NCBI RefSeq assembly: GCF_031143425.1
Contig: NC_090445.1
Location: 814,882,317-814,946,316 of the forward strand
DNA length: 64,000 nucleotides
Direction: 5' to 3'
DNA from: Pleurodeles waltl
Taxonomy: Eukaryota; Chordata; Amphibia; Caudata; Salamandridae
Below the pieces are notes generated by a model. That model was not told the DNA's origin, ran no database searches, and was given only the letters and a program-made list of their open reading frames with translations. The position numbers and the translations under genes were made by a program. Positions 45,701-57,780 of the stretch are shown here, in pieces (the stretch's first letter is position 1; each line of letters starts with the position of its first letter).

Positions 45701-46914
45701 AATGTCTTGCGAGGTTCATCGAATGGCATACCAAAGTTGCTTGTTTTGGCGTGATGGTGACCACAAGAGAGTAGGGTCACCATCAAAATGATTCCCAAGT
45801 GCAGGGGAGCTGCAAGAGGAGTGCAGCCTCCCCCAAGAAAGTTTCACATGTCCCCACCCTCAGTTTCAGAGGACTTGAAAAGGATTCCCCCTCAAGGGTA
45901 CCAACTTGGTTTCAATCTCTGTCCCAGCTGGACATTTTGTTTCAAGGTGGTAGAACTTCACCCTCTAAGGGTGAAAGTCAGGGCTAAAGTCCTTGTAGCC
46001 TGAGCGTGAATAAAATGCATTGCCATAATGGTGAACACACTCTAGGGGTGAAAGCCTGCAATTGCATGTGTTTTTACTGAAATGGACCATGGTTAAAGTG
46101 CAGCATTTTATTCTGGATGTCGTTTAAAGTGTACGGCTGCAGTGTTTTGGTCAACAATGTGCCATATGAATGATCATGTGAAAAGGCACCCTCTAGGGGT
46201 GAGAGATGGTACTACGCAACTGTGAACAACCAAGTGATGTCGTTTAGGGATTTTGTCAACTGTACATCATGTGTATGTTGAATGCTTTCATGTTGAATAT
46301 GGCTGTAGCTAGATTGTGTGGATCATGCTGAGGGTAATCCTATCAGCACAAAGCATTCCAACATGCCTATGCATGATTCTTGGAAATGCTTTATTTGAGT
46401 AATTGGACTGACAGCCACTAGTGATCAAAGTAGATGTCCTTTATTGCCAGTATTGCAGGTGCTATCACTCCAAGTTACAGTCAGATATTGCATTGGAATA
46501 TCAATGAATGTTTTGTCATGTGGGTTATTGGGCTACCTCTTCCTGTGGGAGAGCCAAGAATGATTTTGCAATGTCACCCAAAGGTAATTCCATCAGCTTG
46601 AGTATATTTGTAAATTGTTGCATAGTATTCAATAGTGTGTGAGTAGTAAACGTACTTTTCCTTTTTCACAAGAAAAAACACATACTGGACAATCATCGAT
46701 TGAGTGTTATTTTAGTGTTGTTGTGAATTTTGATTACTAGCCCACACCACCTCCCTTGAGTTAGCCTTGAACTGCTCTGCAATGCTACCCAATGAGGGTC
46801 AAGCGCTACCATGGGATATATGGTTCCCAGTGGTGGTCGAGTACGGACCCATCACTTATGCAGGCCACACAACTAATGACTCACCTTCCAACACCCCTAT
46901 ACTTTGTCACACAA
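42747..46914. other. Unassigned DNA (copy 2)
   Basis: Corresponds to 17173-21336. It includes the overlapping palindromes near 43730-43761, the 74-bp spaced repeat near 45160-45260, and the ~75-80-bp periodic motif at about 45878-46268. No gene recognised. Confidence 0.4.
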
Positions 46915-47177
46915 GGGGTCATTACAAGTTGGCGGTGGCGGTCATACCTCCAACAGTCTGGCAGAGAAGACTGCCAAATTATGACCATGGCAGTACTCCC
47001 AACAGAATACATCCAAAGCACCGCCGGCACCACCACTACGGTCTGGCTGCCATGAGTGACGGTAGCCACCTGCAGGTCAGTGGAGACCATGTTTCTGCCA
47101 GACAGATTACGAGGTTGCACACCGCCAAAGTTTCTGCTGCGGTCGCACTACTGTTGTTGTTGTATTTTGACAATTTG

Positions 47178-47860
47178 TGTACACACACAGCACATATTCA
47201 GGAAGTGGGTGTGAGGGCGACACTCACACGTAACTGCACAATAAGACGCACATTTACATACAGCCACACGCACACTTGCATAAACACAACAAACATGCCA
47301 AAGCTACCACTCACACATACACATGTTTCAAACACACACAGGTCCGCACAGAAACACTGCACAGCCCCACACTCACACAGTACCACACACCACCACAACA
47401 CGTCACAAACACAACACAACCTCACTATCTCCAATCACTTGGCAGGGATCCACAGGGGCCACTACCCAGCGACACAACACACATACTTCACAACGTATCA
47501 CCAACAGGCAAAAACACATGTAAATACACAATCACTCTACATACTGATTCACCTACAAAGAACTCTGTGTCCAACATTTCATGCACATGATATGCACACA
47601 GTCAATGCACAAAAAGCCACACAACACACCAACAAACACATCACAACACAAACAACATACAATACCAACACAACAAAACCCCTTGAACCCACAAATGTAT
47701 ATCACACAACACATACCCTACCACTTTCAGACAAGTTCACGGGACACAACGTCACATACTGCCTAGACAACACACATAGCCCAGGCAGAACACAGGCACA
47801 CACATACAGACACACAACTAATGTCAGCCACGAACAACTCCTTACTAGGGAAAGAAATGC
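47178..47860. repeat. CA-rich low-complexity tract, uninterrupted (copy 2)
   Basis: ACAC/CACA-dense sequence with no MITE. The empty insertion site is at 47564-47566. It produces a spurious His/Thr-rich open frame reaching 47864. Confidence 0.7.
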
Positions 47861-47967
47861 ATGACAAAGATGTAACCAGAAAACCATCAACTTGTTGGTT
47901 CACGTAATTTGTTTCTGCATGTAATATTAAAAGCAAAGGCCATGGGCCAGTCCATAAGTCCAATGTC

Positions 47968-48852
47968 TCAATGCACACAGTGCAAATATGTGTGCCCCAA
48001 ACTTGACTCCTGGCTGCCATGTAACCTCCATAGGAAGGGGCATCTATGGGACAGGCAGGCACCTGAGGGGTTATCTGGGGATGGAGGGGTGGCTAGTTTT
48101 AGGTCTGGGAGGAGAGCCTTTGGGATCGTGCTTGGCGGGTTTGAGCTTGGATTTAGGTTTAGGGGAGGGTTGGCTTTTAGGTGGAAGGGTAGACTTCTGG
48201 GCAAGGGGAGTGCATGGGAACTTGCAGGGGGGGCAGGGGAAGGTTTGGAGGTAGAAGGGCCAGACTTGGGGAGTGACACAGCATGTATAGGGGTATCACA
48301 GGTGGAGAGAAGTAGGGAAAAGGGCAAACTCCGAAATGAAATCTGTTTTTGACACACACAAACAGTCATAGCAAAAGGGTTTGGGTATGGAGGGAGTGGG
48401 ATTGGTTGTCTGAAGTGTTGGTGGGGATGTCTTGGGTTCATGTTTGTGCAAGGTATGCTTGTGGGTGGTGGGTGTCTGTTGGGTTGGTCAGTGTGGGTGT
48501 TTATGTGTCTTGGGAGGAGGGGGGTGGAAGTGCCCAGAGATGCCGTGGTAGGTTGGTGAGTGCATGTTGGGGTGGTGACTGTAGGTATGGTAGATGCTCT
48601 GCATGTAAACATGTCTGTGGTTGTGGTGTGTGCAGATGTGGTGACTGGGGTGGATGTTTGAGGGTCTGCTGTGGTGCTGCCTGTGGGTAAGATAGTGGTA
48701 GTGGCTGGATCTTTGAATGTTGGTATGGTGTCTGCAGGTGTGTCAGTTGTGCTGACAGTGATGCTGGGGGTGTTGAGGGAATCAGGGAAGGTTGTGACTG
48801 TTGTTGTGTGAGCAGGTGTATGTTGCTTGTGTGCATGCCGGTGGTGTGTCAT
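47968..48852 (-). CDS. Thr/Pro-rich Harbinger-associated frame, 294 codons (copy 2)
   Basis: Open without interruption here but frameshifted in copy 1. The N-terminal half is His/Thr/Pro-rich (TPVTTSAHTTTTDMF), and the C-terminal half is Pro/Ser/Lys-rich (SKPSPAPPASSHALPLPRSL) ending in SLGHTYLHC. No membrane segment or catalytic motif is visible. The strand fits the other element genes. It may equally be an artefact of a GT-rich plus strand, since low-complexity DNA of this kind has few stops. Confidence 0.3.
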   Translation of the reverse strand: MTHHRHAHKQHTPAHTTTVTTFPDSLNTPSITVSTTDTPADTIPTFKDPATTTILPTGSTTADPQTSTPVTTSAHTTTTDMFTCRASTIPTVTTPTCTHQPTTASLGTSTPLLPRHINTHTDQPNRHPPPTSIPCTNMNPRHPHQHFRQPIPLPPYPNPFAMTVCVCQKQISFRSLPFSLLLSTCDTPIHAVSLPKSGPSTSKPSPAPPASSHALPLPRSLPFHLKANPPLNLNPSSNPPSTIPKALLPDLKLATPPSPDNPSGACLSHRCPFLWRLHGSQESSLGHTYLHCVH

Positions 48853-49004
48853 TTGGTGCTTGTGTTTGTCAGAGCTACCCTGGAATGTTGAGGTGGATGC
48901 ATGCTTGTCTGTCTGTGTGTTCTGGCTGGGTCAGGGAAGAAGTGTTTGGGATTGGGAAGAGGAAGGTGGAGGGGAGACGGGAGACAAAGGATGACTGGCT
49001 GCCA

Positions 49005-49489
49005 TCAGTGTGGAGGCCAGAGCCCGAATGATCTGTGCAGACAAGCCAGTGCACAGTGAGTGCCCTCCAGGAACGCATTACTCAGTTGGACTTGAGTTGC
49101 CAGTCCCTTGATGGCATTCACAATGGTCGACTGGCCCACAGAGATGGACCTCAGGAGGTCAATAGCCTCCTCACTGAGGGAAGCAGGGCTGACAGGGGCA
49201 GAGGCAGAGGAAGCAGTGCCTGCCTAAAAAGAGATGCCCACCCTCTTGGTTGAGTGGGTACAGCCAAATGGGTCCAGAGGTACAGGGAGGGCAGTGGTAG
49301 TGAGGGGGTGTCAGACAGAGATAGTGCTGGGGTGGTCCGAGATGGGTCCGCTACCACCAGGGAGTGTCCAATGGAGGTGGATTCTGATGATGAAGAACTG
49401 GATCTAGTCGCCCTTGCCCTCCGGCCCACTGGGTCCCTCGGTGTCAGTGGTATCAGCACTCTGGGTCCCGTGACCAGCAACTTCCCCAC
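49005..49489 (-). pseudogene. Harbinger-associated helical frame (copy 2)
   Basis: Same as 24060-24544: Ser-rich stretch, then the helix SEEAIDLLRSISVGQSTIV in a shifted frame. Confidence 0.4.
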
Positions 49490-49521
49490 TCAGCTGTGAC
49501 CCGTTTCCCTCGCCTGCTGAT

Positions 49522-51425
49522 GCTAATGCACAGAAAGAGAGAGAGAGAGGGTCATCACATTCTTAACATATACATGCAGTATACCAAACAAACAGTAACA
49601 ACACATCTATGTCTAATTAAGCCCCCGATATGAACCATTTAGAGCCTACATCATGTCACAACTACGTACCTCCAACATTCCTATATGACCACAGTATCAC
49701 CAATAACATAAGCCAACCATCACAACACTACATCACCATCCCATCAATTCAGCAGTAACACAAACAAATCATGTACAAAATGATTTGGCTGTATCTAAAG
49801 TCTCACCCTATACCGAATATCACTGCGTATCAACAAATCATCCTTAGGAAATGCTGTTAACTGACAACAAAATATCATGCCTCTCTCTAATCCATGCTTG
49901 TCCAGTCCCATCACCAGTAGTCATGTAACATGAAAGTAGACTAATTTCACTTAAATCACAACACAGCATGTTGCTTTGCAATCACATACCTAAAATGCAA
50001 CTCTGTCCATATCATTCACAATGTCAAATACCTCAGATGAAGACACTACACATGGCATACCCAAATAGTGTGCCACACAAAGTGACATATCATGTCATTG
50101 AAACATCTATCAAAAGTGTAGAAAAAAGATTTATAAATACTTTTTTGACCAGTTTATCTAACTCATTGACACATAGACAACAAATGTATGCCTTGCTACA
50201 GGGACCTACTTAACACACAGGGTACAACCACAGACAACCACAGGGTGCATACCAATACCTCCAATACAATGGACACCAATCATATGCATGAAGGCCACAT
50301 ACCATTCCACTATACATGCTGAGTAGAAACCTCTTGATGACTACATCAAAACAACTACTTCACTTACAACAGTCCAGATATGTGAAACCTAATACCTTAG
50401 TAGAGAAGTAACACTTAAATAACCCACTACTAATGTAACCATGAATGACACATACACCTAGAGTTCAGCAAATTGGCTGACAACATAATGGAACCTCTGC
50501 AACACTACCAAGTCAGGAAGGAATGAGCTGATCCAATACTAAAGCTGTCAAAACAGCCTCAGATTAGCGAAGGTAAGTCTGGCAAAGAAGAGGCTGCAAC
50601 ATAATAAGAGGCACGAAGTATCAATTGACATATGATGTAGGCACAAAACAGTGTATGTTGCACCCATATAGGTATGGTACTGCCCTATGTAGCATGGACA
50701 AAATAGATGGGCTAATGGATCGGCAGGCTAGCCACTTACCTTTTCTACACCATATACATGAAAAAATGTATTTGAACACATGTCAACGATATGTGTACTG
50801 TCAATGTATTATTACCATCATGATTTCCTCTATGTAGGATGTCCACCCTGATCAAACTTCGCATCTCACAGTATATGGTTCTGACATAACAATGGGGACA
50901 CTTCCTCAAACCTCATACGTAGTGTAGTAAGTTTGGCATATTAAAATCCTGATTGGGGAGATAGCCTTCATGAAGTTTCCATCTGTTTAAGGACAGTGGA
51001 TTACTTGGCCCTGTTAACCATCTATCAGACCCAATGGTACACGTAGAGCAAGATCCAGTGGAATTGGACTGGTCAGGAGACCAAAGAGATGTACTGCTTA
51101 CCAATTGGGTATATAGACTGTGGCACAATAGGTGGGAAGGATGACACAGCAGGTTACACATATGTGTGGCTGAGCAGAGTTACACCTATGACAGTCACAT
51201 GTGCATCACCACATGCCGTCATACTATTTGGTTGACATAGGTGAATAACATGTCCCTATACACAATACAACGCCCGCATCTGTGTTTCAATGTTGGCAAC
51301 TATAATACTATGTATTCCTAGGAGACCCTTTGCCTGTAGCACTTACCACATTGTCACAGCTGCAATACTTAGACATCATATACTTAACTGGCAGAGGCAT
51401 GTAGATGTGTTTTGTCAGTACTTAC
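49522..51425. other. Intron-like AT-rich interior (copy 2)
   Basis: Equivalent to 24577-26480. GA microsatellite near 49537-49549; no coding signal. Confidence 0.4.
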
Positions 51426-51694
51426 CCCTTGTGGCTGCTGTGCTTCCCTCAAACGCCCATCCATCTCAGGGTAGTCCACCTCCAAAATATAGGCCATTAG
51501 GGGATCAAGGTCCAATGGGCACCCCTCCCTTGTTGGGAAGACATCCCCAGCTGGGATTCTGTGGTCTTCCAGGCCCAGCGTTTCTGGATCTTCCACCGCT
51601 TCCTACAGTGGGTGCTCCACCGGCTGTGGTCCCCCAGGGTTCGCACTTGCTTGGCGATGGCATGCCAGATTCCCTTTTTTTTATGGGTGTTGAC
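51426..51694 (-). pseudogene. Harbinger Myb/SANT gene 2, exon B (copy 2)
   Basis: Same acceptor and donor as copy 1. Encodes VNTHKKKGIWHAIAKQVRTL and CRKRWKIQKRW. After the WTLIP stop a second frame (from 51596) reads DLDPLMAYILEVDYPEMDG, the continuation expected in this family, so a frameshift lies near 51500. Copy 1 has an extra stop in that continuation (TAG near 26530). Confidence 0.65.
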
Positions 51695-51917
51695 CTGCAT
51701 GGATGACATAAAAGGAAAAAGTCATGTCCACATGCACCATACTAACACAAGTGGACAGAACACTTCATTGACAGCAAGTAGACTAGCATTCCCATCCTCT
51801 CAGTTCACACTCATATACAAATTAGTATCTGCATGCATCAACACCTTCACTACTTTACATTTCAGGTACACCATCGTACAATGCACCTTTCACACATTGG
51901 TACACCATTGGACTCAC

Positions 51918-52217
51918 CTGCTCCTCTTATGCACCATACATTTGTTCATACAGGGGTAGGACCTCCTTAATGATTTTGTCCTACTCTTCAGGGGAGAACA
52001 CTGGGGCCCTATCATCTGCAGGAAGTGGCATGATATCTCCCAGAGGCAGCACACAGCATCTCAGGTAGCGGAGGTCTTGCTGGCAGCAGTGCCAGGAGTC
52101 AGGTGAGCAATACTGCAGAAAATGGTGGTCACATCCACCATATACAAGACCGTCACCGCCGGCGGTCATCGTCATTGGCCCAAGTCCGCAAAAAGCAGCA
52201 ACGTGTTCCAATGGCAA
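51918..52217 (-). pseudogene. Harbinger Myb/SANT gene 2, exon A (copy 2)
   Basis: Same start (MPLEHVAAFCGLGPMTM) and donor (exon end 51918) as copy 1, with a few substitutions such as Gln for Leu in CCQQDLRYL. The in-frame stop after PVFSPEE is shared. Confidence 0.6.
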
Positions 52218-54113
52218 TTTCTACCACGGTTGTGACCACCTACCACCATGACAATACCCACTGGGATACTTAGGTTACTTCCAATTGTCCTGCACAGTAG
52301 GTCAGGTGGCTGTCATTTTTACCACATTTCATGTATGGAAAAGTTTTGGAATCTGCATCATAAACTGAGCCCTATATTGTGCAGTATATCTGTAAGTACT
52401 GCCTTCATGTTTAATTGTCTATTTGTGCATGTGAGTAGTAAAAGCTTTGTAACTGAGGGATTTATAGTGAAAGCAATGCTCACCTATTCTCAGGATCCTA
52501 TGTGCATTGTTAATGTAGATAATGTTCAAGAATATATGTACGACATGTAAGTCAGTTGGACTAACAAACACAGGCAGTCACAGATAACATGCATGTGTAG
52601 TACATTAGGTAATTGAGGGAATGGACACCAAGGAGAGTGTCATCGGATGCATAGCTATGTGCTGTACTGTAGCTATCAGAGATTGTAACCAACAGCAGAT
52701 ATGTGTGACATGTATATGGACATTATTATTTATGTCACACGCTATATTTGCATGTTTCCACATAGTTACCCTACCATGAGGAGAGGAAGACAACCACCAG
52801 TGTACCGTCCACTAGTAGACCTGCACACCATGCAGAACAGACATACTATCCAGACATATTGGCTGTCTCCTTTTTAGCATCATCTGTGGGGTTGTAAGTA
52901 GCTCCAATGCCTATGAGTAAGTTGTGTATGCAGACTGTAGATTTGTATTGTGTAGTGGACAGAGTGGTCTACAGTGTCATGTAGCAGATGCAAAGTCACT
53001 CTTGTGAACATGAATTATGTAATTTGAGGAATGCTCTCTGTTTGTCCTATCCCTTTTCTCTGTCAATCACAGATTTGCTGAGTTCCAGTTTGGCTCCTCA
53101 CCCTTGCCCACTGACAGACAATGTCAGAAGCACATGGGAAGTGCAGGCAGACATGAGAAGTGGGCATGGCTGAAACCAGGTACTAATTGCCATGAGTATG
53201 CAGAGTGTAACTAACATAGTCAGACTGTCAGGATGCTGGGGTGGAAATGTGTTTTCCCATCAAGTTCACCTGTAGCAGGAGGTGGTCAAATTATGTAATT
53301 TGTGTCTCCATATGTCTCTGGCTCATGTGTAAATGTATAACCATAGCCTCTCACATCAAATGGTTTCTGTTGTATGTAATATTCCTTGAACCTAGCTGAC
53401 AGTGTGTTCCTACTTTGCAGACCAATGTGCATGTCACTGTGGACTGACATGGATGAGTGGCAAGCCTACATGTATGTGACCAATGTAAGAGAAAGATCCC
53501 TGGACTGGGGACATCAGTACTGATCTCTGTCTGACCCATGGGGTATGATTATTTGGAAGCTAAGGTATGGGTATGTGATAAGGCTTTAGCAGTGAAACAA
53601 AGGACCAAACTGCGTGTCTCCTGACTTGTAGGAAGACTATCATGGCCCTAGCTTCTGTATCCTGTGGTTTAGCATTGTCTGACACCTTAGCAAACATTCT
53701 GATGTTACTTTCAGTTACACTCTATGTGATGTTTGCATATCATCCAATAAATGTGTGTAGATGTAGTATACAACTTTTTATGAATTTGTCCATTACAATC
53801 CTAATGTAATGATTGTCCTGCTGATAAAGCCCATGTGTGATGTCCATACCAAGGGTTGTACAATACAGAGGGACAGCTTGATACTAGAGTTGGCAAGCAT
53901 AACAATTGTACACAGTTGATAAGTGAAACATACACAGGACCTGTGTTTAGGTGTAATTTGTTGTGGACAGTAAAACAATATGTGTGACTCATAACTTAAA
54001 AACACACAAAATAAACAGTGGAGAGTTCAGTCATGGTGGCTGGAATCATGAGGTTAGCTGCTACACCATCCGCATACACACATCCAGTGTCCTTGCACCA
54101 TGGGAAAATGGAG
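52218..54113. other. Element interior without a clear gene (copy 2)
   Basis: Equivalent to 27273-29168; no transposase motif found. Confidence 0.35.
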
Positions 54114-54713
54114 TTAGGTTTCAGAACAGTCAACAGGGTTTATCTGTGGCACACAAGGGAAACAAGTCAGGAGAGGTTCACTTCCTTGGAGTGGGTTTGG
54201 TCTTGGCATCTGCTCCTGCTGGATATCTGGGTGGATGTCCATGTTTGCGGGGGGTTCCTCTGTTTCTGAGGGTGGGGTTTCTGAGGCATGTCCTTCTGCT
54301 GGCAGGGCCTCAATTCCACTAGCAGCCACAGATGTTGAAGGGCCTGAAGAGTCATTACTACTGGAAGAGGCCTGATGGTGTGTTGCACACCTACTCAGGG
54401 TAGTGTTGATGACCCTCAGCACCCCAGCAATGGAAGCCAAGATGGCATTTTGTGCCTGCCACTGATGTCTGACTTCCTGGTGGTTGTCCCTCTGCAGCTT
54501 TTGGATTTCCCCCATCATGGTGATTACCTGGCCCATCGTGCCTTGGGAATTTTGGTAGGCTTCCAAGACTTTGGGAGATGGTTTCCTGATCAGTATTGAC
54601 CCTTGGAGCCTCCATCCTATGGCCCACAGCATCCCTTCCATGCACCCTACCCCCACATGCCTGTGCCCCTGTGTTTTGCTTTCACTTATCTTATGACCGA
54701 GCTGACAAAACAT
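54114..54713 (-). pseudogene. Harbinger Myb/SANT gene 1, exon 3 (copy 2)
   Basis: Same helical segment and Ser-rich tail as 29169-29768. Differences include Val for Asp in GVLRVINTT, and Glu/Thr changes in the acidic tail. Confidence 0.55.
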
Positions 54714-55590
54714 CTCTGGAATGCACTTCTTAGTTTAAAGAAGACATTTATTATTACTACACCACGAGGTTCCTGAGAGAAGAGATTAGTAGGTTGGAAG
54801 CACACGTTTAAAAGTAGTCACAGCAATGAAAGGAAAATATATCAAAGTACTTCTCAATTGCAATGTACACAGCAAACATATGTGATTATATTATAGCATA
54901 ACTTCAAAGCAAAGAATAAAAGTCAAAATTCATCACCGTAGGGCCTATCACTCCTCTTCATCTTTCTTATGCCTGCAAGTTGATGACTCCTGTTGAACTG
55001 CGATAAAGAGATTTTCCACCCATACGGGAGGTCAGGCAGCTGACGTCTGCTCCTGACTGAAGTCTTGGAAAATTCCCCCCTCGCTGCTGCCCAGGGACAC
55101 CCCTTATAATGAAAAAGCCTTCTAACAGGCCTTTTCCTCTAATCACAGCCGGAAAAGAACAAGCTGGAGAGTGGCCAAGTCTCCAAACCTCACTCCTTCC
55201 CAAGGCTGGGTCGAGAGGAAACACAAAATATACACTCTCTTATCACGCTAGGGTTCGGTGTGAACAAAATACGAAAAACACAGCTTGGTCTACCATGTGG
55301 AAAAACACAGCTCATCTGCAATGTCTTAACTGCAATGTCTAACACCACGATAAAGCCCATAGGCAGCTAAACTGAATATAGAATGTAATGTCTAATGCCA
55401 CGTTAAAGCCAAAAGGCAGCTAACCTAAATACAAAATGTAATGTCTAATGCCACGTTAAAGCCAATAGGCAGCTAAACTGAATACAACATGTAATGTGCT
55501 ACTAGTGAACATTGAATAACTAATATGCGCAGTGGTGAAACACAAAGTCAGTGGTCAAACACAATTAATGGCATAACACCCTGGCACATT
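54705..55590 (-). mobile_element. LTR-like insertion with 53-bp repeats (copy 2)
   Basis: Same insertion as 29760-30640, with the three 53-bp repeats at 55334-55495. Present in both units, so it is older than the duplication. Confidence 0.45.
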
Positions 55591-55907
55591 TTTCCCACTC
55601 CTATCACTGTCAAGGATGACAAGAGGAGACTCAGGTACCTGTGCAATGGGGCACACAAAGGATGCGATAGTCTTTGTGACACAGGTTTGCGGGCGAATGG
55701 TTGTCTGTGCTGTAGAAGAAACAGGGCTGGGAGGAGTGGTTTTGGGCAGGGTGAGGATGACAGTTGTTGACTGACCAGGTATCCCTGATGGGCCAGGTTT
55801 ATCGTCAGTGTCCAGACATACAGGGGTGTTGTCCTCACTGGGCCCTTCATTCAGAAGGGGAGTGACATACTTTGCTATCCTGTCCATGGTGACACTGGCA
55901 AAGGTAC
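55560..55907 (-). pseudogene. Harbinger Myb/SANT gene 1, exon 2 (copy 2)
   Basis: First exon base 55907 after the CACAG acceptor. Linker text as in copy 1, ending SPLVILDSDRSG. Joined to exon 1 across an 872-bp intron (55908-56779). Confidence 0.55.
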
Positions 55908-56779
55908 CTGTGGGTGAAGTGAAATACAGAGTTCAGGTTAAATTGGGGGTATTGTTGCAGTTGTGTGAGATGCAGACAGTGCCTTAACATGATCCCCAGC
56001 AATGACAATGACAGCTACTGCACAGAATAACTTAGTACAATATCAAACTCTGTGACTTGAATTCCATACTCCATGTTTTCAGTTGTTAAACTATGTTGGT
56101 AGTGATTATACTGCTGATGCCATCTGCTGTTGTCTGATTATTGTCATGGGTGTTAACCTTTGTTACCTAGTGAACTGTCTGGCATGATGGATGGCACAAA
56201 TAAGAGCTGTGCAACGCACATTAGGGTCATTGTAGGGACACAGTATGTGAGTAATCACTAGACACTCACCTGTATCTGGATGTACTACATGTGCATGTAC
56301 TTTGCTATCTGGCTTTCCAACCCAGGTGAGTACATTTCTGTCTTAGGATTCTTTATTCTTGGGCCTTTATGAATGGGCACTCAGCTATACCTGTGTTTTA
56401 GTTTTGATGATAGTGGGAGTGGGCCATCTTATTACTGTCATTGCCATAAACTGTTCCATTCTTGAACATTCAAGATGAGTTAGATTAGTAGTTAGTTTCA
56501 CATGCATGACATCTCATATTTGGTGCACTGTTCATGTTTTCACAATGATGGGCTATTGCATTCTGGGAGTTGTAGTGATATGAGTTGCCAGTACTCCACG
56601 TGCCATTTCCAAGGGATGTGGGTCCAGGTGAGTTTAGTGGACATGTGGCATGCCAGAGAGGGGTATCAGGTCATTCGGACAGAGGTGTAGTGGGCGGCGT
56701 GTTAATTGGTGTTGGGTAAGGTAGTAAGGGAGCACGCAGTACATGACAATTGAGTGACAAGAATATTGTGGGTACTTAC

Positions 56780-57165
56780 CGAACTCATCTCCGCCAGGTT
56801 TTCCTGTCAGGCCCTCAAGATGCAGTATGTCCAAGATCTTCTACTTCCAAGATGTGAAAGTGGGGGGGGTGGGATTGGGGACCCACCGCCAGTTTTTATT
56901 ATCGCCAGCTGTTGCCTGGATGCCATGGAATGTACCTTCCCCCTAAGGTGGTTCCACCTCTTCCTGATATCCTCTCTTTTGTTTTTGGATAGCTGCCTAC
57001 AGAATTGACCCTGTCAACTATTATTTGCCATAACTCAATTTTTCTGTCAATTGATGTTTGCTGGACTTGTGCTCAGAACAGGTGTGGCTCTACCCTGAGA
57101 ATTTCGTCCATCATGACCGTCAACTCCTCTGTGAAACGGGGGTGTTTTGTGGGGACCTGGTGGTG
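56780..57165 (-). pseudogene. Harbinger Myb/SANT gene 1, exon 1 (DNA-binding domain)
   Basis: The single intact-length copy of this exon in the window. On the minus strand it encodes a trihelix Myb/SANT domain: RFTEELTVMMDEILRVEPHL, a stop, then RKIELWQIIVDRVNSVGSYP, a frameshift, then EDIRKRWNHLRGKVHSM. The conserved tail is KTGGGSPIPPP and LHLEGLTGKPGGDEFG, up to the donor GTAAGT at 56779. The helix-3 box IRKRW is typical. Stops after PHLF and TSWK, plus the shift, make it a pseudogene. The duplication boundary (56794) lies 15 bp inside its 3' end. Confidence 0.7.
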
Positions 57166-57780
57166 GTGGTGAAGATGGTGTGGTAGTGTTCAATGTGAAA
57201 GTCTGCCGAAGCAGGTAAATGGTGAGGTGTGAGTGCTGTGATGTGAGTGGGTGATGGTTGTTGTGGGTGGTAGTAAAATGTGTGTTTTGTATGTTGTGCA
57301 GGTGTGCGATGTGTGCGTAGTGAAATCTTTATGGGTGCCTATTCTTCCTTTTTGTATCTGTATAATATGTTGGTTTTCTCTGGCTGTGTGCTGCATTTTG
57401 TTTGCAAAGGATTGTGGGTTGTATAGGGTTGGGGTATATAATGCAGTGAGTAAGTGTGTTGGGTGTGTGGATGTGTGTCAGGTGTGGGGTATTCAAACTA
57501 TCCAATTTGGTGTTGTGTTCAGTGTGATGTGACCGTCCACCACTGTGGTTTTCACCGCCAATGGTTTTCTGCCATGGAAGAACTGCTGTCATGATTTGTT
57601 GATTGTAATACGATGGGTAGATTTTTGTCAGGCTAGTGATGCTGATGATGGGACCGCCTCTTTTCCGTCCTCCATTGTCCTGTCGGTTTCAGGAATTTGG
57701 CTGTTTTGTGGTGAACTTCACAGTGTAGTCCTTAATATGGTGGTCAGATTACCACCAACGTGGCCGTCTTTTGGTGGCAC
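57166..57780. other. 5' flank and right arm of the Harbinger-like element
   Basis: GT-rich sequence, then blocks with ACCGCC/GGTGGT character (for example near 57545-57570 and 57740-57775) that resemble the left arm in inverted form. No exact terminal repeat could be aligned by eye. Confidence 0.35.

Larger units (their letters stand above)
31850..56794 (+). repeat. 25-kb tandem duplication, unit 2
   Basis: This 24,945-bp unit repeats 6558-31849. It starts AAGGGGGATTATAGG (as at 6558) directly after CATCTCCGC from the Harbinger Myb exon, with no shared bases at the seam and no filler. It ends at 56794, where the Myb exon simply continues (CAGGTTTTCC). Removing either unit restores one continuous Ngaro element on the left and one continuous Harbinger-like element on the right. 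Confidence 0.95.
46915..57780 (-). mobile_element. Large Harbinger-like element, apparently complete (copy 2)
   Basis: From the left end GGGGTCATTACAAG at 46915 to GGTGGTCAGATTACC-type subterminal sequence near 57740-57780, about 10.9 kb. All coding remnants are on the minus strand in the order Myb gene 1 (exons 1-3), Myb gene 2 (exons A and B), then the helical and Thr/Pro-rich frames. The right terminus and the target duplication were not identified, so that limit is approximate. No HARBI1-like transposase was seen, so mobility would have depended on another copy. Confidence 0.5.

Noticed and set aside
46767..47864. 365-codon open frame (and its 275-codon counterpart at 21189-22016)
   Set aside because: Most of it is CA-rich low-complexity DNA giving His/Thr repeats. 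It is truncated by the MITE in copy 1, shows no domain, and lies antisense to the element genes.
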